Below, piece by piece: positions 50,011 to 62,700 of a DNA stretch of 64,000 nt. The notes beneath the pieces are model-generated. The model saw only the letters and a list, made by a program, of their open reading frames with translations. It was not told where the DNA came from and did no database searches. Source of the stretch: Pegea sp. RAD2-039 (lineage: Eukaryota > Chordata > Thaliacea > Salpida > Salpidae); assembly GCA_034620365.1 (NCBI GenBank), contig JAQGEQ010000041.1:677902-741901 (forward strand). The letters run 5' to 3'. The translations under genes and the position numbers were made by a program. How positions within the stretch are numbered: the stretch's first letter is position 1; each line of letters starts with the position of its first letter.

Positions 50011-50343
50011 TCTTGAACCAATACTCATTATAATTACCATTACCAATAGATTTATTATTCGATAGAGCCTTTGTTTATATTACACTGTTGTAGGCCAGCA
50101 AAACTTAAACTCATCAGAAACAACTGTAAGCTACTAGTAAAAGAAATTCGTGTTCACTTGAGTTGCTTAAAAGTAACATAGAGTATTTTTAAAGTGATAA
50201 AGTATCTTAATAATTTTCATAAAAATACTTTTAAAAAATTTTAGGTTATCTTATATTTTGTATATATGATTTTTAAACAAATATTTTGGCTGTAGGATTT
50301 TAATTGGTAATTATAAAGTAGTTGTTTATCATTTACTATATCC

Positions 50344-50600
50344 ATCTATGTGGCGAAGCGATTACTATACCTACCTACCAAGCACTACCGGGAGATTCTG
50401 GGTTCGATTCCAGGTGGACACATATTAGTGACAAGTAAAAGTCCAAATTACAGTGGAATCTTACTCCATAGTCAAAAACTAGATATTCATAACTTCTGCC
50501 CCGGCACATGTATGCATAGCACGTATATGCGAAAGGCTGTTTGCAGTCAAGACGGGCACTTTCTCTTCCACTATACCATATTTATCTGCAAAATCAAAAA
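50344..50600 (+). repeat. tRNA-headed SINE, copy 3
   Basis: The head runs GTGGCGAAGCGATTAC (A-box-like) to GGTTCGATTCC (B box), flanked by CTGG/CCAG that would form a T-stem. The body shares AGTGGAATCTTACT and CATAACTTCTGC...GGC with copies 1 and 2 in the same order. The head is not tRNA-Val-like, so it differs from the 8395-8841 copy. The 109-codon open frame here is incidental. Confidence 0.75.
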
Positions 50601-53580
50601 TGTAGCTGATTTATACTGTAATATTTTTTCAATCACTTTTTCATTTAAATGTAGATTTTGTGAGTTTAATAAATACTAAATAGTCTAAGCTTTACAATAC
50701 AATTTTGCTTTTATTGTTAGACCTGAAACTCAACTTGCAGACATTTTACAAGCTTTTAGTCTCTCATTTGAACACGTCTATAAATGATTCTACATGAAAA
50801 GACTTCAAAACAAAATAGTTTGAAGTCCTATAAAAAATGATCGTGTAAAAAGTATAGTTATTGGTTTTTATGCTCAAATGAAATATAAATGGAACTGAGG
50901 GAAGTTATTATATATAATGAAAATGTAACTCCTCAAATGTCTTCAAAAAGTCTGCTACTGGATTACTTTTCTAGAAGAACAAAATTTGTTATCTTAGTCG
51001 CATAACTGTGTAAATTATCTTTGTCTATATTTAGTGATTTTTTCTTTTAACGTTATTTGTTTCAAAGCAAAAATAGATGACAGTTTGATGGATGAATTAT
51101 TAAATTAGTGTTTTCGTTGAACTTTTTTATGATTATTTTTTGTGATATAAAGTTTCTTATTTTAATTTTTTAAAGTTTAAAGTTTTTGTTATTTGCCTTG
51201 TAAAGCAGAAGTCTCAGAAGTTTAAGTTATTTTTCAAACCCAACAGCAGAAAACCCAAAAGTTGAATTGTTTAACATTGTTACCTACAGAAGGTGATTTA
51301 AGAACTTAATTTTGAATTAAGTTGTGATGTTATACTGCTTGATGAATTTTTTAATTAAAGGAAGTTTTAATTATAAAGCTTAAGATAGGTAAAAATGTTT
51401 ATTTACAAAATTTGTTAGAATTTTGAATCAAATAATTTTATTGCATTGATCTAATTATTCTAAATTTTATACTTGTGTACATTTTATACTAATTTTTTTC
51501 TTATAATCGTCACAAGTAGATTAAGCTTTAATGCTTAGAGTGATTTTTTATGTAGATACATTGATGAAAATAAACTCAGAAAACGATAAAACTAATAATG
51601 TGAAGTCACCAGTTAAATGAAATGTCGATTGTGAAACAGGTTTAGTTACACAATTTCTAAAGTAAAACTCAAAACTAATTCTGTATGATTTACAGATGAA
51701 TGTAAAGACTGTGGTGGATGATCTGCTGACCAAACATTCAAAGACAAAAGGATGATGGTAACAAATATTTTGAATACAACTAAACTAAATTTATAATGCT
51801 TCTTGTAATATAAGTGCTAATAAGCAAAACATTATTAATAACTAGCAGTAACTCATTTCTAACAGCCCTAAAAGATTAGCATGGCCAGTATGACTAACGT
51901 TGGGTGTTTTAGAATTATATATAGAAGTCAATGAACTTTTTATGGTCATAACGTCCTGGACGAAGTGTAAGGAGCATCCAAGAACTTGCTTTACTTCAAG
52001 AAATTGACTTTGAAGAAGTTCTTGATAGTGATGGTAGAGATAGCAGTGTAACATTTCTAATGATGTTCTTGAAGATGTCTTTGAAAAAGTTCTTTTTAAT
52101 GGTGGTGGTGTGAGGATACTTTTGATGCTGATGATATTGATGAAGATAAATAATATGAAAGTTAGTACAAACAATTTAATCAAAAAAATCATATAAAATT
52201 ATTTTTTAGTTCTGTATACATCTAAGTTTTACATAGTGTTTATCGATATTCTATTTTGATTACGAAATGTTATTAGATGTTTCTACAAAATGTTTTATAT
52301 CCATTAATCTGTTGTATATAACTGCTTCTTTGAGTTCTCCAAAATTCCTTTCAATATCAGAAATAAAAAAGTAAGTTTAGAGCTGTCAATCGATTAATAT
52401 TTTTGATGTATTTAATTTAAATGGGTTTATTCAGATTACGTTTTTGTAATTTTAGAGACTTGAACAAAGCAACAAAAAATAAAAAAAAAAGATAATATTG
52501 AAACAAAATCCAGATTTGATATAAAATTAAAAAAAGATCTTATACTTAATCATTTTTAACTAACAAGATTGTTTGCAGATTCTTGGATATACTGCAATTA
52601 ACAATTTAGAGTAAAAACTGTTTATAGAGAAAGTAGATAGTGAGAAAAAATCTAACCAACTAGGAGAAAATTTGATGCAACCGTTGCAATTATTCTACTG
52701 ACTCAGCTTTGATATCAATATGAAGCATTTTAAACTAAATATAAAAATGTTGATCGAGTATTTAATATTAAATTCATTTAAATGCTTCTCTTTAAGAATT
52801 CGACTTTATTTAGTTCAAAAATTGGTTACATATCTAAAAATTACAGCTAAACAACATGAAAAACTGCAGTTGCATCATCTACTGCATAACTTATAATCAA
52901 CATTATTAGCAACAGCACCCGACTTACACAACGATAAAACTCGTCCAGCTTTTGTTATGTCTTCAAATATCCCTTAAATTAATTGATTGGTTAAAAAACG
53001 TGTTTAAACAACAAATCGTTGTTAAAGCACTTGTCCTTTATGTCGCTTAATGTCATCGAAAATTAAGAAATAATCTTTTTAAAGAATGGAAATATAGTTG
53101 CAGCTCGCTTGAACAAAGTATCAACTCAATTTTATAATTTTATCTTTATACCTGTAATCTTACTAACTACAGTTTTCAGTTCCATAAATTAGTAATGACA
53201 GACTGGTTAATAAAGTAAATGATAGCTGCGGTAAGTGACAACTTTTATTTACGCAGCAAACTATGTATGCTTACATAGTTTCAAATAGCTTCTTATTTGA
53301 ATTAATTCAATCATTTTTTAATAAAAAAACCAATGGCTCTAAACTTGTTCAAGACATGATTGCAAAAACTGTAAACTTTATGTATTATACATACAAAATC
53401 AAATAAAGGTATGTACATCATACAAAAACTTATTTTTATAGAACATAAGCCAAAATAAATTTGATGAACGTTCTGAACATCTACCCTTTAGCTTGAAAAA
53501 CTGATCAACACTTTCTTTCTAACTTCACCTACCTCTACTGTTAAAACATTGACTAAAATAAAGAAAATTATCCAGAAAAG
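50600..53580. other. Spacer between LINE/SINE remnants and the mucin gene
   Basis: AT-rich and repeat-like in texture, with no supported exon. The minus frame at 51842-52192 (116 codons) and the plus-strand stretch near 51980-52150 (short acidic reading, e.g. EEVLDSDG) may be decayed transposon coding sequence, but I cannot assign a family. Confidence 0.45.
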
Positions 53581-53581
53581 T

Positions 53582-53587
53582 TTTTAT
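53582..53587 (-). terminator. Candidate polyadenylation signal of mucin-like gene
   Basis: AATAAA on the minus strand, about 134 nt beyond the stop codon at 53721. Confidence 0.5.
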
Positions 53588-53720
53588 TATGAGCAAAAGC
53601 AAACACCTATAATCGAAACGTCAAGTGCAATTTAAAGAGAAATTTAAATACAGCTTGCTATCGTTATTAAGCCGTCACCGCAAAAAGCATAAAACAAGAT
53701 AAAATTGTCCTTAAAAGCAT

Positions 53721-56700
53721 TTATGGACGTTCATCATCACATTTTTTTGATTGGCATCCACAATGAACAGCACTCTTATAAGTAACTTCTTTGATTGAGC
53801 GATCTGGACATAACAGATTGACCATTCGAGTTTCTGTGGTTGCCGCATTACAACAACTACAGATTCGTGTGAAATTTCCAGCTTCAAATGAATAAGCTGA
53901 TCGACTGACACAAGCTCCTTCACAGAAAGAGAGCTCAACTGGTCCATCACTTGTACATCCGTCAATTGTAAGACTTTGCTCGATTGTTTGTTTGATAGAA
54001 CATTCTTTCATTGAGTCTATAAACAGATATTGAAGCGATCATAAAAGAAAAAAAAGAAAGATATAATATGTCCTTTTACCTGTTTCACAATATTGACAAC
54101 ATCCATCAGCACTTGCTCTTATCTTATCGACAGGACAAGTAGGATCTAGTGGAATGCATGCAGCCTTTGAACATGTTGTAAATACTTCACCAGTTTCTGG
54201 GCACATCTCACAAGTACATGTTGTGCAGCTATCATCCTTTGAAGCCCATGTTTGCCCGACCTTAAACAAGTATTAACTTAGATTTTAATCAAGTTTTTAT
54301 AAAAATGAAATACTCACAGTGTGTTCATGTCCATCATAATGACAAGTAATTGGAACACAGTCACCGCAACATTCACCAGGTACTGGCACATAAGCGTATC
54401 CAGAACTGCATCGTCCGCATTGGATAGCTGTACATTCAGTTTCGTATTCTCCTAGTGAGTTTGGTGCAGCGGAGCATGTGCATTCTGTACAAATGTCCTC
54501 GAACCAAGTAGAAGCTGGTGCATGAGTTTCACTATTGTGTACACACATATTTGGTGGAGAACAAGTTCCTATAAAGCAATATCTTAAAAATCTAAACTAT
54601 TATTTCTACATCAAAAGAACGTATAACTCACTGCTCTTGCATCCACAGCTATCAGTTTCATCTATTGTAATCCACCCATCTTTACAAACTGTTGTAACAA
54701 CTGGGCATTCGTCACAAACACAAATTGCTTGTTTGCAACAACTGTTTGCATTCACGTACTCAACATGTTGATTAACGTTACAATCAGTATGTTCTACTGG
54801 ACATAGGCTTTGATCACATTCACATCGCATTGTGGTACAACAGGAAGATAAAGGTACTTCAACACTTCGCTCATATGAGGCACATCTTGTAGCAGTCATT
54901 GGACACAAAGAGCTGTTATAAAAAAACATTTCAATCTGTTCAGGCACATTAAAATCTATTTAGCTTTTATGGCTAGATTATTTACCTATCACAAGTACAA
55001 ACTCCTTCATAAATCTTTGGGCAACAAGCCATTTGACGTGGATGTGTCCAGCGGGTGCTTGTGGCAACTCGTTTCAAACCTCGTGAAGCATCACACTGTG
55101 GTGGGTAATAATGTGGACACATACTCACGTCACATTCACATTCCGCAATTATTGAACAGCATTTAGTTGCATCAATTATTTCCTACGTTTTAAAAAAGTA
55201 AAGGTTTTTCAGCTAAAGACTCAAAGTAGTTTTAAAGCCCTCACCTTAAGTCGATGACCATAAGAACACTGAGTTTGTCTTGCAGGGCAAGTAGCAACGT
55301 CACATACACATTGGTATTGTGAGCAGCAATCTCCTGGATTAATAACTTGGAGTTTTTCTCCAACATCACATTGAGGCTTTTCAACAGCTGGACATGAAGA
55401 ACGGTCGCAGCTGTATGGAGCCATTTCAGTTAAAAGGAAAGTTTAAAAACGAATCAAAGTTAAGGAAACTTACATGCATTCGTATTCCTTGCAACATCTT
55501 CCTTCATTTACTACTTGAAGCTGGAAGCCGTCTCCACTACATGATGGTTGTCTTGGACAAGTTTCTGGTCTACATTGGCAAGTCATTGACTTACAGCATT
55601 GACTAGATTCACTGGTTAAAGTTTCCCCGATCTAGTAATAATACAATCTTTTTAAACTTTGTTCTTGTTGCATATCTAGAAAATTTTAAAAAACTAACTT
55701 CACAAACTGGTTGTGGTACCATTGGACAGAGTGCTGGGTTGCAAACACAAACAAACTCGACACAGCACTGATCATGGATAATACTTTGTACATCTTCTCC
55801 AGGTTGACAAGATGGAGTTGGATATTTAGGACACGTCACTCCCTTGAAAATCATCTTGTTAAATCAGCTCTTATCAGTTGACTAGTTAAGATGAAAATAT
55901 ATTTAATTTTGATAATTACTTGACACGTTTCTCGTGATATGCATTCAGTGACTGGGCAGCATGTGTCTGCATCAACAGTTCGTTCAATTTCAGAAGAAGA
56001 ACACACTTTTCTTGCAGGACAAGTTGCTGTCATTTGAAGCTGCAAAAATTTTATGTTAAAAAATGTGGCTTTTTTAGAGAAAAAATAAAAACAAAAGGAA
56101 ACTTTTGTCACAAGTTTCAATTTGTAACTTACAATTTGTCCATCGCATGAGCAAGTACTTGTTATGCAAGGATTATCTGTTCGGGTCCAAGATTCGCCGG
56201 CATATCTTCCAGCTCCTTGCTCATCATAGCAAACTGGGCACTCAGCTGAGTGTACACATGTTCCATTAGATAAGACCTTGAAAGAATTATTGCAAAGTTA
56301 TTTTGGGCGAATAAGAACATTTAATATTAAGTTAGTGATTATTGAAAATCTAGTAAATTACCATATCTCCATTACAGAAGCAGCCATCTGATAACGATTG
56401 TGATTCAGTAAGAATAAATTTGTAGTTGTCACATGTTCGTGGTGTTGATCGGGTGCAGCCTCTATATGATGCAGTTGCAGGACAGTGTACAGGACAGAGA
56501 GAATCGCTTCTCCATTCGATACAAAGATCATCACATAATCGACAAGTTGAAGCCAAAGCTGACAAGGCATAACACGGTGTTCCTCCTGTGACCCAAAATA
56601 GATTAATCAAAGAACAAGAAACAAATAAAATAGATTTTCCGTTAATCAACTTACCGTTGCTTAGGTAAGATGCGCAAGCTCCAAGATACATCAGCTTATC

Positions 56701-59700
56701 TACTGAGCATGATGAGAACTGATTTGCCATGAATTGACCACAAAGTCGAACATTGCCTAATGTTGCTTCTTGCAATGGTTTGTTGAAACGAGATTGAGAC
56801 AAGCTAAATCCATCTAGCACTTCATCAGTAATATCACCAATCTATAAATTAGAAAAATTTAAGTTAGTAAACATATATTTAACTCTAAAAATACAAAGAA
56901 CTAAATGTTTTACGAATCAATGAATATTATGAAGTAAAAAAACATATTTCCATTTGAGGTTACCTTTACTTCATTTTGTACACAATTAGTTGAGCTGCAG
57001 GTTCCGCAGAGCCCATTGACGCGATTTTGGTATGAGTGTGGCAGTTTAACCGACCAAGTATGGCCTTCTTCTCCAAGTGTTACCACCAGTCCGCATGTAG
57101 ACAAGGTTGTAGTAATTTCTGAGTTCATTCTTATTACATAACTGAATTTTCTTAGAGTTTCCATTTGTTTAAGTGAGTATGTAGTACCATCAAGTTTAAT
57201 CTAAAGTTTTGTGGAAAAAGACGAATCATTTTTATTTTCAATGAAATTATATCTATTGATTACTCACCTGGCCATTTGGATACAACACAAGTATGTGGTT
57301 TCCCACTCTATCTTCAATTGACAATGAGCCCAAACAGACAGATGAGCTGCAATCTTTACGGTTTATCTTGATAGTGAAGTCATTTGTTTCCATGTCTTCA
57401 ACAAGAATAAAGTCGCCAATTCGGCTTGAAGATACAAGATCCTCATTAAACATTGTCCAGTAGCTTGATAAACCATTACATACACCTAAAAAAATCATAT
57501 AAAGCGAAAATTACAAATATGGCAATGAAAGGTATTACTACGGAAAGAATAATAAGTTAATAATAAGTTTATCTCGATCATCTACAGAATAGTAAATTAA
57601 AAACTCTCATAGGTGTTAACTTACAATCACATGTGTAAACTTGGCAACATCCATCATTTGTTGTTATAAGTGTAGGTGTTGCTTTGTTTCTACATTTTGG
57701 TGCCGAAATAGCTGGGCATATCTTTTTCTCGCAAATTGTGATACCATCTTCTGTACAGATACATTGCGAACAATGATCTAAGGGATCTAAGAAAGTGGAT
57801 CCAAGCTCATGTGGTACTCCAGCAGCATCTGAGCAAACGATTGCTTCACACCTAAATATAATATAAGGTAAACGTTAGGTAAGAAACTTGGAAGCATTTA
57901 AGGAATAACATTTATAAAATGGTTTCAGCACCTATAATGTGGACAGCAGTCGAAATCGCCGTCAACTTTCACTTTTCTTTCTCCTTCCTTGCAGTAGGTT
58001 TGTGGACATTTCTCAGAATTACAAATACATCGATATTCGGGACAGCAAGCTCCATTAAAAGTAACAGCTACAAGCTCATAATACTCTCCGCAATCAGGCT
58101 GTGTTTCATTGCTACATGTTGTGTAGTCGCAAACACATTCGAAAACTGGGCAGCAACCAGATATCTTTTGTACCAGTTCGTATCCTTCTTCACATACAGG
58201 TCTAACAGTTGAACTACATTCGACAGGCAAGCAAACAGTGCCACTTTCAAGGCAAGTACAGCTTTCACAATTTTCTTCCCAAACGTCTCCAATCTAAAAA
58301 AAAGTATTAATTTCACTTCTCCTTATACATTGTAACAACGTTGGAAGAAAATACTCACTGATTTCAAGCCTTCTTCGCAAGTCTTATCTGAAGGCAAGCA
58401 TGACGGACAGCAATCACCAGGAAGCACAACAAGTGTATAACCAGGATTACAACTGTTTACTTCACAAAGTTCTTGAGTACATTTGGAAAGACCACCAATA
58501 CAAATACAATTAGTACAGCCATTATTTTCTTTCCAAATAGATCCGCTCTGCAATAAAAAATCAAACAAACAGCAACGCAAAATTAGTAAAAACATACCGT
58601 AAAGAAATTATGCTCAGTAATACATGGACAATCCTCAGGTGCAACACAACGTCGTCCATCCCATAATTCACTTGAGCTACAGCTAAATGAATCACCGGGA
58701 GTGACATCAACCCCATTACAAACTTGTTTATTTGTAAGTTCTACAGATGTTACATTAGAATGTATATCTTGCAACTCAACTGGAAGTGCGTCAATAAACT
58801 TGTAAGTTTGAGGTTTTACATCATTAACCACATTGTTACGAATTGGACTGCTTGGGGCAGGTAAAGAACTCATAGGCAAAACACGATCACCAGAAGATGG
58901 AGTGGGAGAAGTTACTAATAGCGACGGCAAATCAGAAACATCATAGTCATCCATATCTATTCCACTGTAGATAATTCTTGTATCATCTGCAACATATCCG
59001 GCGTGATCCTTGAATGGAACATCGAATCGGTTGTCTTCAGTGATAACGTCATCTTCGTCGATGTATGTGTCATGTGGTGTTGGTAGTCCACCATACATTA
59101 CTGGTGCTTGTGGGCCGACAGGTTGTGGTCGCATTGGCTTGCCACTATCGCTGACTGTTGGTCCGAATGGACTTGGATATCCTGGTGCAAGTGGATGTCC
59201 AGGAGCAGTTGGTACTGGTCCGACGGCTAATGTTGTTGGTCGATGATCTCCAAGATCCTTATTATTGTCAGTGTAGACAACTCCTGTTCCTTGTGGAACA
59301 TAACTTGGTCCTTCCAACATTGGAATATCGTACTTGTGACCGTCACTAAGAACATCTTCATCGTCATAATAACTGTCTTGTGGTGTTGGTACTCCACCAT
59401 AGACCAATGGAGCTTGTGGGCCGACAGGTTGTGGTCTCATTGGCTTATCACTGTCTACAATGCTTGGTGCAAATAGACTTGGATAACCAGGTGCAAGTGG
59501 ATGTCCTGGTGCAGCAGCTGATGGAACATATGCTGGTCCTGATGGTGACAAGTCTCCGAGATCCTTGTCCATTCCACTGTAGATAATTCCTGTATCATCT
59601 GCAACATATCCGGCGTGATCCTTGAATGGAACATCGAATCGGTTGTCTTCAGTAATAACGTCATCTTCGTCGATGTATGTGTCATGTGGTGTTGGTAGTC

Positions 59701-62700
59701 CACCATACATTACTGGTGCTTGTGGGCCGACAGGTTGTGGTCGCATTGGCTTGCCACTATCGCTGAAAGTTGGTCCGAATGGACTTGGATATCCTGGTGC
59801 AAGTGGATGTCCAGGAGCAGTTGGTACTGGTCCGATGGCTAATGTTGTTGGTCGATGATCTCCGAGATCCTTATCATTGTCAGTGTAGACAACTCCTGTT
59901 TCTTGTGGAACATAACTTGGTCCTTCCAACATTGGAATATCGTACTTGTGACCGTCACTAAGAACATCTTCATCGTCATAATAACTGTCTTGTGGTGTTG
60001 GTACTCCACCATAGACCAATGGAGCTTGTGGGCCGACAGGTTGTGGTCTCATTGGCTTATCACTGTCTACAATGCTTGGTGCAAATGGACTTGGATAACC
60101 AGGTGCAAGTGGATGTCCTGGTGCAGCAGCTGATGGAACATATGCTGGTCCTGATGGTGACAAGTCTCCGAGATCCTTGTCCATTCCACTGTAGATAATT
60201 CCTGTATCATCTGCAACATATCCGGCGTGATCCTTGAATGGAACATCGAATCGGTTGTCTTCAGTAATAACGTCATCTTCGTCGATGTATGTGTCATGTG
60301 GTGTTGGTAGTCCACCATACATTACTGGTGCTTGTGGGCCGACAGGTTGTGGTCGCATTGGCTTGCCACTATCGCTGACAGTTGGTCCGAATGGACTTGG
60401 ATATCCTGGTGCAAGTGGATGTCCAGGAGCAGTTGGTACTGGTCCGATGGCTAATGTTGTTGGTCGATGATCTCCAAGATCCTTATCATTGTCAGTGTAG
60501 ACAACTCCTGTTTCTTGTGGAACATAACTTGGTCCTTCCAACATTGGAATATTGTACTTGTGACCGTCACTAAGAACCTCTTCATCGTCATAATAACTGT
60601 CTTGTGGTGTTGGTACTCCACCATAGACCATTGGAGCTTGTGGGCCGACAGGTTGTGGTCTCATTGGCTTATCACTGTCTACAATTCTAGGTGCAAATGG
60701 ACTTGGATAACCAGGTGCAAGTGGATGTCCTGGTGCAGCAGCTGATGGAACATATGCTGGTCCTGATGGTGACAAGTCTCCGAGATCCTTGTCCATTCCA
60801 CTGTAGATAATTCCTGTATCATCTGCAACATATCCGGCGTGATCCTTGAATGGAACATCGAATCGGTTGTCTTCAGTAATAACGTCATCTTCGTCGATGT
60901 ATGTGTCATGTGGTGTTGGTAGTCCACCATACATTACTGGTGCTTGTGGGCCGACAGGTTGTGGTCGCATTGGCTTGCCACTATCGCTGACAGTTGGTCC
61001 GAATGGACTTGGATATCCTGGTGCAAGTGGATGTCCAGGAGCAGTTGGTACTGGTCCGACGGCTAATGTTGTTGGTCGATGATCTCCAAGATCCTTATCA
61101 TTGTCAGTGTAGACAACTCCTGTTTCTTGTGGAACATAACTTGGTCCTTCCAACATTGGAATATCGTACTTGTGACCGTCACTAAGAACATCTTCATCGT
61201 CATAATAACTGTCTTGTGGTGTTGGTACTCCACCATAGACCAATGGAGCTTGTGGGCCGACAGGTTGTGGTCTCATTGGCTTATCACTGTCTACAATGCT
61301 TGGTGCAAATGGACTTGGATAACCAGGTGCAAGTGGATGTCCTGGTGCAGCAGCTGATGGAACATATGCTGGTCCTGATGGTGACAAGTCTCCGAGATCC
61401 TTGTCCATTCCACTGTAGATAATTCCTGTATCATCTGCAACATATCCGGCGTGATCCTTGAATGGAACATCGAATCGGTTGTCTTCAGTAATAACGTCAT
61501 CTTCGTCGATGTATGTGTCATGTGGTGTTGGTAGTCCACCATACATTACTGGTGCTTGTGGGCCGACAGGTTGTGGTCGCATTGGCTTGCCACTATCGCT
61601 GACAGTTGGTCCGAATGGACTTGGATATCCTGGTGCAAGTGGATGTCCAGGAGCAGTTGGTACTGGTCCGACGGCTAATGTTGTTGGTCGATGATCTCCA
61701 AGATCCTTATCATTGTCAGTGTAGACAACTCCTGTTTCTTGTGGAACATAACTTGGTCCTTCCAACATTGGAATATCGTACTTGTGACCGTCACTAAGAA
61801 CATCTTCATCGTCATAATAACTGTCTTGTGGTGTTGGTACTCCACCATAGACCAATGGAGCTTGTGGGCCGACAGGTTGTGGTCTCATTGGCTTATCACT
61901 GTCTACAATGCTTGGTGCAAATGGACTTGGATAACCAGGTGCAAGTGGATGTCCTGGTGCAGCAGCTGATGGAACATATGCTGGTCCTGATGGTGACAAG
62001 TCTCCGAGATCCTTGTCCATTCCACTGTAGATAATTCCTGTATCATCTGCAACATATCCGGCGTGATCCTTGAATGGAACATCGAATCGGTTGTCTTCAG
62101 TAATAACGTCATCTTCGTCGATGTATGTGTCATGTGGTGTTGGTAGTCCACCATACATTACTGGTGCTTGTGGGCCGACAGGTTGTGGTCGCATTGGCTT
62201 GCCACTATCGCTGACAGTTGGTCCGAATGGACTTGGATATCCTGGTGCAAGTGGATGTCCAGGAGCAGTTGGTACTGGTCCGATGGCTAATGTTGTTGGT
62301 CGATGATCTCCAAGATCCTTATCATTGTCAGTGTAGACAACTCCTGTTTCTTGTGGAACATAACTTGGTCCTTCCAACATTGGAATATCGTACTTGTGAC
62401 CGTCACTAAGAACATCTTCATCGTCATAATAACTGTCTTGTGGTGTTGGTACTCCACCATAGACCAATGGAGCATGTGGGCCGACAGGTTGTGGTCTCAT
62501 TGGCTTATCACTGTCTACAATGCTTGGTGCAAATGGACTTGGATAACCAGGTGCAAGTGGATGTCCTGGTGCAGCAGCTGATGGAACATATGCTGGTCCT
62601 GATGGTGACAAGTCTCCGAGATCCTTGTCCATTCCACTGTAGATAATTCCTGTATCATCTGCAACATATCCGGCGTGATCCTTGAATGGAACATCGAATC

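Noticed and set aside
50350..50679. 109-codon plus-strand frame
   Set aside because: Falls within a tRNA-headed SINE copy.
51842..52192. 116-codon minus-strand frame
   Set aside because: Low-complexity start, no splice context and no family resemblance; perhaps decayed transposon but not supportable.
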